Shown here: positions 25,901 to 37,900 of the stretch, in pieces
Layout: each line of letters begins with the position of its first letter
How positions within the stretch are numbered: position 1 is the stretch's first letter
From: Temnothorax longispinosus
Taxonomy: Eukaryota; Arthropoda; Insecta; Hymenoptera; Formicidae
Length of the DNA: 64,000 nucleotides
NCBI RefSeq assembly: GCF_030848805.1
Contig: NC_092359.1
Span: forward strand, 7,324,623-7,388,622
Direction of reading: 5' to 3'
Notes under the pieces: generated by a model
Told to the model about the DNA's origin: nothing
The model's input: the letters and a program-made list of their open reading frames with translations, nothing else
Database searches by the model: none
Program-made: the position numbers and the translations under genes

Positions 25901-28900
25901 ATTTAAACATATATAAATTTAATACAATTTAATTTTATCGAAAATATTACTGTTATTATTAAATTTTAGTAATTTTACATTAAATATTACTATATTATTA
26001 TTCATATTTTTCATATCTCATTTAAAAGAGACGTAGTAATGTCTCGTGTCAAGTATATTTATATACATATAGAAATATATCTCCGTAAAAGAAACGTTAT
26101 AGCGTCTGTCTGTATATTCTTTATTAAATATGCTCTGTTATATATTCTGAAATACTAGCGTCATACACAGAAATTAAAAAATATCAGATAACATTTTTCT
26201 ATTCAAACAAAAGAGTATGCAGAAAATGTAATTTGTATAACTATTATATAACAAAAGTTGAATTTATTAATTTCTAATTAATTGCATATTTTTCAATTTA
26301 TTGACTAAATCAACTTCGTGTTTACTGTAACAAGCATAACAGATCTCTGAAGGTGTTAGTGAAATTAATTATGTGAAATCAAATTGTCTTAATTCTGTCT
26401 TTATTCTCTCTTTCTCTCTAATATATTACGCGAGATTATATAAATATACTATAAAAAAGTACAAATACAAAATACAAATTGAAGTATATTTTGCGGAAGA
26501 TATTTTATGTAGAAAATGCAATATATTATTTCGAAATGCGAAAATGTGGAACATTTTCCGAAAAAGGTAAATACAGAATAATAATATTTCATATCTCTTG
26601 AGGTTTCTTTATGCCAACTGCGTAATACCCGGTCCCAGCTTCGGTATATTATATTTGTATGATGTCTGAAGACCACGCTCTAAGGTCCAACGCGCGTGTC
26701 TACGTAACTTCAACGCCACACGTAAACTCACGCGTTCGATCTAGAGCGACAGTCCAACTTGCCGCTGCGACGACGAACTGGAAGACGAACCGGAGATAGA
26801 GGCCGGAAATATTCTACGGTACTCTCCTTCCAGAGCTGAGAGTAGACGAGGTGGTACAATCGCAAATATCACCGCTCGACCGTAGAGTAATAAGTGCAAC
26901 TGTCGATCGTGTCGATATCGCTACTGCTATCGACACCGCATTAACAAAAATACATTCTTATCAATTTTGCAGTAAATTTCCTGTATACGCTGCGGGATAC
27001 TATAGAAGATACATCGCGAGAATATTCCGTAGAGATCGTTATTTTTTGGTAGCAATCTCGGTAAGAGACTCAGAAATATAGAGCTGTGAATCTATTTTGC
27101 TAGTAATCATGAATTTATAACGTGTTAAATATTTAAAAATATCGCGATTTCCACATTTTACTTAAACAAAGAAGTTATGAGATTTGGCGAATATAACTCT
27201 GCGTCATTCGAATGTTGGAGATTACCAACATTCGAACGTTTTAGAATTGGAACACATAGCACTTACCTGCTCATATCACAAGAATGTTTGTCAAATTATA
27301 ACATTTGCCCTCATTAACTATGCTTGAACTTACCTAGAGTTGCTGGACGCGACGCTATTGTTAGAGCGCGATCTGCGGCTCTTTAGGGAATCGCCCCGGT
27401 TTACCACCCCCTTGCCCGTGATGCTGAAGTGCCGTAGTCTGTAGTACTCCTCCTCCACGCCGGTGTTGGGCATACTCGCCACTCGCGATCTTTGTTGCGG
27501 AAGACACAGATAATTCGGCCGACCGGAAGAGCGACTGCCAGGAGCCTTCACTGACTGTGATCGACTATGATGAGGGCTTCCATATCTGCGGGTTATTTGA
27601 TCGTCACTATCTGATAATATCGACGCAGATCCAGAAGAAAAAATCATACTTCAGAGCTAGGAAATAAAATCATTGAAATTGTTTAAAATTCAAAACAGTT
27701 TCATAAAATTTGATAATATAATGTAATAATATCTTTGTATATTACTAAAGAAATATAAAAATAATCTTTCTTAAAGTAATATATTTCTAAATAATTTTAA
27801 AGAAATTTTTTGAAACAACTTTACTTTCAACTAATTTCGTGAGTTGTTGTAATAGTATCATGAAAAATTATGAAGCTTACATATGCTATAAAATTATGAA
27901 GAATATTTGGATTGAAAACGAACTTTCTCGGAACTTGTCATACACTGTCGTAGTGTTGTAGTGTCAAATTATACTCAATCTTCTTATAGATCGACATTGT
28001 TCTTACTCAAAACATGTCGTTAATTTAACTAAAACAATGTTAATTTAACTAGACCAATGGACTTAAAATAATACTGTTTTGAGTCTGATAAAATATAAAA
28101 TAACAAATTTCGACACACATGGTAGTTCAAAATAACAAAATGTTATTTAATTTGAGGTATTGGTTTAAATTTTATCCTTTAATAGTTTTATATTTAAAAA
28201 ATACCAAAAAAATTATTATTATTATTAAACATGTTGAAATCTGAAAAATATTGGAGATGTTCTTTTCTTAATATTCGTATTAATAAAATATATAGATATC
28301 TCTTTATACATATACATATATATTTTTTTAATTTAAACCAATATAGTTCTGAAACATATTTGAAACTGGACACCTGTTTATAAATCTTTCTATCTACAGT
28401 GCTTGATGCTCTTTCGAAGTATGGATTTTTCCTTCTGAGATATTCTGTATATAAATCCATAAATATTGAATATCTCTGGCTAGAACTTCCGAAAAAATTT
28501 CCGGGCAAACTTCCTTTTATCGCGACCGCGAGCATACTAAATGACTTGAAATACATGAGAGAAAAATGTTCATTGAGCTCACTGCGCAGAGCGGTTTAAT
28601 ATTTTTTTAATATCTTGATATCTTGTTGACCATGTTATCTAAAATGTGTTTTATTAAAAGTACTGTCGGAGATAGAGAAATGCGCCGAAATATTTAAAAT
28701 AATGATATCATATTGCTAAAAATTGATAACGATGTCGGTTAAACTCCGGTCAGAAAACTGTCTCTCTTTGAAACAAATTTATTTATATTTATATGTAATC
28801 GTATTAGAGAAAAGAGAGAGAGAGAGAGGAGAGAATTTTAAAATACAGCGAATATTTTATCAAATATTACCCGTTGATTACGTCTTCCTGAATCTTTATC

Positions 28901-31900
28901 GCGGTCTATATCACCGATATCGATCGCGCATCGTTTTCTGTGTCATAAAACCGCAAGTGCCGCAGCAACGGTCGATATCTGCTCTGCTCACCTCATCTCA
29001 AAGTCGTGTATCTCCTGTAGGGTGAGGGTATTGGCAACGTCTAGCAGCTGCCGCATGTTTTCTTCGCGTCGCCTCGCGTCGGCGTCCGGGTGCAGCAGAA
29101 TCGTCGCCGCGGGCGCGTCCAGCGACAAGGACGGCTGTTGCACCACGATCGTCGCCTGGGTCGATCGCTTGCTGCCGCCACCGGCACTTCCGCCTTTCGG
29201 ATATGAAAAATTTAAGTCCATTATCCCGTTCTCGGGCTCGTTGATCTTGCGGGTCACGAATCGGCGGGAGAGAAAGAGATGTGTCCCCTCGTCCCCGCGT
29301 CCTCGTTCCCGTATCTCCTCTCATTCCGCTTTCGCGGAATGCGATTCTGGAATCTTTTTAGGCCACCCTTCTTCGTTCCCCTCTTCGGCAAAATTGCCGA
29401 GAGGGTACGCTTACGCGTGAAGCGTGCCTGACGACGCATCCGCGGTTGTCCCGACGAAACCGCCGTCACCCGTAAACCATTTTGATGATGATACTTCGCG
29501 ACGATCCTTTCGACACGGGGGTAAAATCTCGATAGCGCTGACATTGTGAAAAGTTCAAGTGTATTTAAGTATCCGTTGAGTGTACAGGCTGGGTTAAGGG
29601 TCGCTACTCCAAAAAATTTTCTGCGGTTTTAGATAAAAAGCAAAGAGAGATAATGTCACGATTAGATAGCCTCGATGATTAAATAAAGAAATTACACGCC
29701 GTTCTATTTGCCATTTGTTTCCTTAGCTTTATTTTATTCACAAACAGTTATAACGCATAGAGAAAGTCAAATTGATTATTATTTCTATATTTATATAGTT
29801 TCTATGGAATATTTAGGATCAATATATTATTTCAAAAAGGAAAATTCCAAGAATAGTTGCTCAACTGTTTACGACTAAAAACGAGAAGATTGAAAATAAA
29901 GTGAGAAGTGAAAGCGAAGCTTATTGTTTCGTAATTAATTTCGATATTTACTTTAACAAGAGATATTAATTCTGCTTGATAAGAAAATTTGATATCGAAA
30001 CTTTTGGTAATCCTAGAAACGTTGAATATTAATGTATTATATTTCTGCAGTATGTTAATCGCGTCGTGACATATGAAACTTTTGTTCGAATTCGAAGTTA
30101 AAGTTCAGAGTTGATTGCAGAGCTTTATGCCCCGTTGTTCAATATAATAGTATTCAATTTTTGTTAGGGAATCTTGCCTTCAGAATCGATCGCGCAATTC
30201 TCTCTCGGATGTGCAAAGGTAAAAAGCGTAAAAATGCGTGGAAGATAAAAATTTCCATGCATATTATAGTATATTAAAGTGATTGCTTTTTTTTTAATAA
30301 AATGTAGACATTGTGTTAGCATTTCGATTAAACGAGATGCATATGACCTTTAAAACGGTGAAAAAAAATGAAACGCGAAGAAATTCATTGGCAATCACGG
30401 TTGACCCATAAATTTATAGATGACTATCTACTGGGTTTGCACTTGAAGTGAATTTTATAATTCCTTTTCGAAGCAAATAGGATTCGAAATCAGTGTCAAC
30501 AATAATAATTGATCGTCTCAGAAATCCTTTTACGTAAATGATAGTTGTTCTTTCGTAAACTTTTCTCGTTCGAGCTTTTTCTTGGTGTAGTAATTTCCAG
30601 CCCAGCCTGTGCAGAGATCAACGGGCATCTTTAAGACGCGGAAACCCCTCGTTTAAACAAAAGTTCTGCAATCTGCGAGAGCTCGAGTCTCGCGCAATTG
30701 CAATTACCGAGATTCCATCTGACACTGTCGACGTGACGGACGGAATAATAACGCGGGGAATTGCGGATAGCGAGGACGGCGATCCCGCAGGCTTCGCGGC
30801 GTGTAGTGTAGTGTACTAGTGAATAGAAGCAAACAGGTAAACGACAAAGCGTGATTCGATAGCAGGAGTCGCAAGCGGCATTCCCGAGTCTTCTCTTTCG
30901 CGCTGCTAAACGGCACGGCGTAGCCGAAGCGAGCGATCGCGTTGCAGATATCGCGCACGAATTAAAACTGGCATAACATTTCAACGAGTTTCCAGATTTC
31001 GACGCTACAAATATGCGAAAATAAATCTAGTCATGCGTGATCGTGTGTAATTTTGCGTGTCCACTCTCGGTCGAGATAAAATTAGATGTAATTTTTTTTG
31101 AACTCCTACTCTTTTTGAAATGTCTGCTTGTATCCGAATAAATATTTGTAAGAATAATATTAATTAAAATTTGAAAAAGAGAGAGAAATTATAATGAAAT
31201 ATATAAACTACTCTCATCGTAGTGAAAAATGACTTAAATATAATACAAGCTTTCTATTTTTTTTCAATACAGCTACATATAAAATGTTTAACGATAACTT
31301 TTTCATATGAAATACATTTTGAATTGGATTCAAACTCATTCAAACTTAGTTTTAATTATTTAGTTATTAGGAATAAAAATACTTATTGTAGCAAATGCAT
31401 TTTTTCATATTTGCAGCATTTAAAATATGAGCCCAATGAAATTATACTGATTTTAATTTTTTTTCGTGGTATTCATTGATGAATCTACGTCTATCTATTC
31501 ATCTAAACGACAAAATTCACATTTTGTAATACATATAGTACTAAGAGAAAGCAGAAATATGGAAGAGGTAGAAATTAATAATGACAAAATATATAATTTT
31601 TTTTTCAGAAAGTATACAATTTTTTTTATTGTAATAAACAGTACGATATAATTTCATTTTGTATTTCTGAAAATGCATAAAATTCAAAATACGAATATAA
31701 CAAACGGGATTTATAAAATTACATTTAATCTTACAGATTGATAGCGTAATGAGTTTTCCATGTTTCTACCTCCTCCTTTATCAATCGTTCCCATAAGCAT
31801 TGAATTAAATTAATGGAGGTTTAATTGAGCCCCTATCAGTTTAGATCTGTTTTTACAAAAAAGATGTCCTTTTTTTTTAATCCTCCGTGCATTTTAACTA

Positions 31901-34900
31901 GTGTTTATGCGAACGGTTTTACGACGGCGACAGAAATCACACTTAGCCGGTCGGTGTATTTTGCATACTCAAAACGGATTTTTAATTAATGATCAAAGCA
32001 CCGGTGACGATATTTCCCTCGGCTACGGTGCCGATTATCATCGCAGACTTCGCAGCAACGAGACAACGAGCTACGACATTAAGAAAGTCGCGTCTCATAA
32101 AGACCGTTTCGCGCGAGAATGACTTTTCGTCAAGATTATTTTCGTCCAGAACGTAATATTCATTATCGTGCTTCTTTCTTACTCTCTCCCATAGGGTCGA
32201 TAAATGTCGTCGTTGTCGTCGTCGCACGTTGCCGTTGCTGGTTATCTGAGATTCGCGCGAAAGAGGCGCAAGCAGTTGATTGACAACGCAAGAAGAGCGA
32301 GAGGACAGATAGACGCAGCGAAAACAAGAGATGGAGAACAAAGGAGAAGAAGCCCAAGCGCATTCGCATAGTCGCATTTGTGTTACCGTATTGTATCCAC
32401 GCAATACCATTAAAAAGGGCGGCCGCCGAATGACAGAAAGCTTTTATCAAGTCGCGTCCCACTCATTCACACATATTATCATTAATGCGTCATCATCATT
32501 GTCATCATCGTCGTCATCGTCATCGTTGTCATCGTCATCACTGTCATCGTCATCACTGTCATCGTCATTGTTGTCAACGTCATTGCATAAGGTCTCATGC
32601 GCTTTCGACGGTCGCTCCGGTGTGGATACGTGAACGACTATATCGTCTATTCGCCGGACTATGTAATACCTATTGCGCAAAACGGGAAAAAGAGCCTGAC
32701 CCATGAATGAATGGCTGAAACGAGTGGATGAGATTCTGAAAGAAAAGAACATCAATTCATTTCCTTAGAGCTACCGTCATTTTTCTCGTCTCCTCTCGTT
32801 TCCTCTACTTCACGCGCGCGTTATTCCACGCACACATATATCTATATACAAACGCATGGGATCGATTCACATCGATGTCAATTAGCGCTAATTTGCCTGA
32901 TTAGGGATATTTTACCTCCTCTATTCGGGCAAATGTCGTTAAAATTAACGCAAAGACGTGAGGTAAAAGCAGAATAATTTACGGTTTCGGATAAAGGAGA
33001 CAATGGAGTGATATTCTAACGATAAAATTAGTAGTTATGGTATCTTAATTTAATTAATTTTGACAGCTTTCAACTAATTTTAATAAGAACAATAAAATAT
33101 TCCGTGTTTGACCAGACCTTTCCACGGTCTCTCTGTATTATAGACAAGATTATAAGTATCATATAGTGTATAGCTGCCCCGCAATCTAGAGATAGCGAAT
33201 CCCTAACTGGAATTACTTAAACAACTCGACTGCAGAATCGATCGATAGTCTTAACTGGTTAGAGCGATCGACAGCCCCGGTTAAGTAACGTATACGCAGC
33301 TAGAGAGTAAAATCGGTGGCTCACGATCAATGCTTAACCGAGGTTGCTGGTTTTCTGCCCTTCAATTCGTAATAATAACCACGAACGCGCGATCGATCGC
33401 CATTAGTAGGATCCTGTATCATAAGCTCATCAACTAAATTACTGTGAATATGAATTCGGCAACCAGATCAAAATGAAAGAGGGGGAGAGGGGAAGAGAGG
33501 CAGACAGTGAGAGAATGAGAGAAATATATTCGCGCCTAGAAATTCAAGAGAGCGACGTTGGTGGGGCGAATAGAACGAGCGAGAGAATTCTTTTCTTTCT
33601 TCTTTTTATCTCCGACGAGGGTCACGACGAAGTCTATTGTCACCGTCGCGATTTCAACGCGAATTTTTGACATCGCATTTAAGAAACTACCTAAGAAACG
33701 TGGTACCGAGGGGTTTACTATTTCGCAGAAAACATGAAGAGACTCTCAAGAGACTCACCCGCTGATCGTCGCGATTTCGTGCTCGCGCTACTCTGAATGT
33801 TACAGCCCTGGGTATTGCACGGCTGGGTCGCGCTTAAGAGCGATATATCGAGCGGATTGGTCGTCACGTTGATGTTGGGCCTCTTCTGGCTTCGCCTGTG
33901 TTCGGTCGTGCCCTTCTCAAGCGCGTTCGCCTGAATCGAGTTGACTTTCCCGCTGGCCGCGTAATCGATCTGATATCCCGCCCTGGCGTTCTGCTTCTCC
34001 TGGGCAGCCACCAGATTTCGAATCGAGGAACGCGTATCGGCCGAATTGGGCTGACCCGCGTCCACCGAGCCTCTCACGGGGGTGCTAAATACAAACGGGA
34101 TTATATACGGTCTCGTCGCGATAACGCGAGTGGCAGCTGACTGACGAATTCACAGCCGAACCGAAGATGTCCCCTAAATCTTCTCCAAACTTAGAATAAA
34201 ATTTAGCCCAGGCGGTCAGTTCAGAAAATTTGTAGTTCGTAGCTTAGTCGTAAACTTTGTAACTCCAAGGGGAAAAGATAACAGAAGTAAAAGAGACATT
34301 TGATTCCCTTAGGAAATCTCAGTCTTGCCCGAAGCAGAGTAGAGATAGAAATCTTTAATCTGGAAATTATTGCACAACATAGCGATTTAAAATCGAAAAA
34401 AGAGAAATATAACTAACGGATTATATAGTTCAGTAGGCAATATATGTTACATATGTAATTTAGACAAAATTCGTTTATTCCTAAATTTTCTTAAAATTCT
34501 TTAATTTCAAGATAGGGGAGTCTTCCGGACATTTCACATAGCACCTTTTAGACATCTCAACGTTTTTGATTTTCTAAATTTCAATTAAATTACATTGCAT
34601 TGTAACATTGATATTTCTCATTCAAAATATAGGCAAGCTAAAGTTTTTCATAAAATTCATCTTATTGTTAGCGTAAAATCTACTTTCCACAGTGATGTCA
34701 CTCGCTGCCACTCATTTAACCGCGTTTCACTGGGGTCGTCATTCACCGAACAGTCAGTTAAACTTACCTAAAGAAATCCGCGGCTCTGAGATCCGGAAGA
34801 GGCGGGGTTCTGCCGCTACCGCCGAAGGTAAACCTGGTCTCCTGATGCGTGGGGACCATGGGCGTGGGCGGCGGATGAGTCGTCGTGGCCTCGGCGCCGT

Positions 34901-37900
34901 TATTTGAGTTGTGTCCCTGATTGATAGAGGAACCGGTGGTCGTCTTATTGTTACCGTCAGGTTGACCCGAATCGAGTCTCGAGCGCATACAGCGACCCGA
35001 GGGCCCGGCGACCTCGGTCCCATCGAAGGTACAAAGCGGGGTCGTGGGCGTCGACGGAAGTGGTAACGGCGGGGTGGTTTGATTCGCCGGCGCCGCGACG
35101 GAGATCGGTGATGTAGGTGATGCCGGCGACGAGGTATGGCTGCTCCCGATAGTGTCATCGGGATGCCCCCGATGACCAGCGGGATGGATGGATGATTGTT
35201 GAGACGGGGCCGTAGCGGGAGGTGACATTTCGGCCGGTACGTCGATTAGATCGAAGCTGTCGTCTGGCTGCTCCCCGTCTGTCGTCGTTACCTATGAACG
35301 GAAAAAAGAAATCGTCCCAACATTTACAGTTACACAGTTGCTGATATTTTTAATTTCATGTAGAATATATAGGTGTATATATAAGCATATGAAATAATGT
35401 AATATATAAATATACGTGTAAAGTTGCTGCGATTGACAGCGATGACATTTCGCGTTCGAGACCCCGAAATAATTTTTCCTTACCGAAAATATATATCGAG
35501 GCGTGAATAGCTCTTGAAGTATGAATGATGAAATAAGTGAATAGATTTTGAGGAATAAATAGATTTTCATGTTAATAGATAAATAATAACGTTTTAATAG
35601 ATTAATATTCAGTAGATTTTAACACATTTTTAACTTAAAATTTAATAAAAATATAGATTATAAAAATTAGGAAAAATTGCAAAAATTTTCTCGATAGTTT
35701 TGTTTAAAAAATCGATTTTAAACTCATCAGAAAATCTCTCTTATTAAATTCAACGCTGTATGAAATCTCACAAACTAAACTAATTTTCTCCTTCTTTTTC
35801 CCCTTCTATTTTCTATATCAGGATATGTCAGATTTTCTGTATTTATTAAATTACTACCTCGCGTGCAACGTTTAAGGTTTTCGCGTGGAATCAGATTATT
35901 TCCTTAAAGCACGTATCACTCGAGAAATTGATTGATGTATCCGAGTTTGTGGAAAGTATAACGAAAGAATATCTCGTCGAAACAGTTGGTAATCTAAAAG
36001 GATTGTTTGATATCTCAAATTGCTTCGGAAATGTTCGCGTTCGTTCGTTACTCCATGAATCCAGAGCATTAATCACTCCCTTCAGGTGTGCCCTACGAGG
36101 AAAAAACCCGGTTCTTGTAATTGTTCATTTAACTCGGGCATATTTGTTAATTCATTTAAAATTAATTTAAAGTACCATGTGCCCCGAGCGAAAAAGTGTA
36201 TATGACGAGGCTCGCACGTTGGCTTCACGCTTAACCGCAGACTAAAATATGAATACTAAGCACGCAAAGGTACCCATTAAATCCCAACGCGAAGAACATA
36301 TACTTTCCTCAGTACGGATTCGTTAAACAGCAAACATGGAAGCACGTTTCATCGATGTGTCGGTGCATAATTTACTAACTTTCTTCGGCACTGCGATGCA
36401 ATATCGCGGGGCACGTGCGCTTCATCAATTAATATATCTAATTACTATTTAATATCGCACGTAATAATATTTAATGCTTATGAGACTCGTAACCGAAGCA
36501 TGTATTTGACTTTAACACTGCTTCGTAAAAGCATGCAATGTAGTTCACTGCTACAACGTCAATATTAATAATATAATGATCAACGTTCCTACGTACATTC
36601 AAGTCTAATAGAGTTGCGTAATAACGATATTAATAAAATACATTTCGTAAATATAGATTGGTCAACTTAAGTCAAACTCAATTTCGCGACGATGCGCACG
36701 AATTTAACTTTAATCTCGAATTTAATTTTGATTTTAATTTTGACTTTAATTTAGTTTTTAATAACGTTTATTGAAGTAATATTCACCGTATATACTTTTG
36801 GCGTGTGTACAAATCTTGCATTCTGTAGTATTTATACTGGCCACCCACGTCTCATCAAATTTGCACGTCTAGTCAAATTTGCACCGCCAACGCCGTTCGA
36901 TAAAACGCGTCTAATTCACGCTTGTCATCCTACCTACCATGGTGAGCATGGTGTTGGCGCTGTCGGTGCTCGTGTTGATCGTGGTCTCGGACGCCGTGCT
37001 GGAGCCCATGACCACGACTTTCGGCACTGTGCGGCAGCTACGGCTGCCGCCGGCCGACTTGAAGTTAAACCGTCGGATCGCGGACGACAGAAGATCGCTG
37101 TCCCGCCCGCCGCCGCCGCCGTCGGCTCCATGCTGTCCCCGCGATGGCTGCGACTGCGATGTATCCCCCGTGTCACCCGCGTTACTTCCCAAACTGCCAC
37201 ATCTGGCTGCCGACTCACGACTCCTCGAACACCCCTGCAACAGTTCGGATTTACGGATTCGCGCGCGTAGGATGTCCCTCGTAGCTTGTCATCCGTCACG
37301 CGAAAATCAATTGGAGCGATTTGTTGGAATTCGCCGATATGAGAAAAAAGAATTTGAAGAGGAATCCTCTATTTCTTTCCATCACGATTCGCTTTGTTGG
37401 AGTTTATTTCAGTTAGTTTAAGGATGTTCTATATAGGTACCGTCCCAACCAAAAGTATGCAGGAAATATTAAAAACTCTGATATTAATTCTCCAGGGATC
37501 CAAAGACAAAAAAATGTATATAAATAGTTACGGAACATCTAATAGAATGTAAAAGACGTAGATTTAGTGACTGTAAATAACTGTTACTACTATTTTTTTT
37601 TTCAAAAAAAATTTTTAAAAAAAATTGTAAATTGTTTCAAATTTTGTTGCTACACGGAGAGAATTTTCTCTTAAAATTTACCCTAAAATCATGGTAGTTG
37701 TGGGACAACATGTACCACCAAGAATTTTATGCGAGCTATTCTGATTAATATATGTACCATAATAAAAAATATTAATATCTATTACATTAAAATATAAAAT
37801 ATGTTTGATTAATTTTACTAACAATAAGATATATCTAGGAAATTTCAATAATTTTTCAAAATTTACCAATCTGGTTGGTAATTTTTATCCCGTTGTTTGT

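Noticed and set aside
28998..29324. Second minus-strand frame overlapping RGK exon 5
   Set aside because: Arg-rich shadow of the exon that ends in a stop just before the donor. The other frame joins exon 6 to give a continuous, motif-bearing sequence.
32447..32755. Asp/Ser-rich acidic frames
   Set aside because: Product of the TCA/TCG trinucleotide array; no flanking coding sequence or splice sites.
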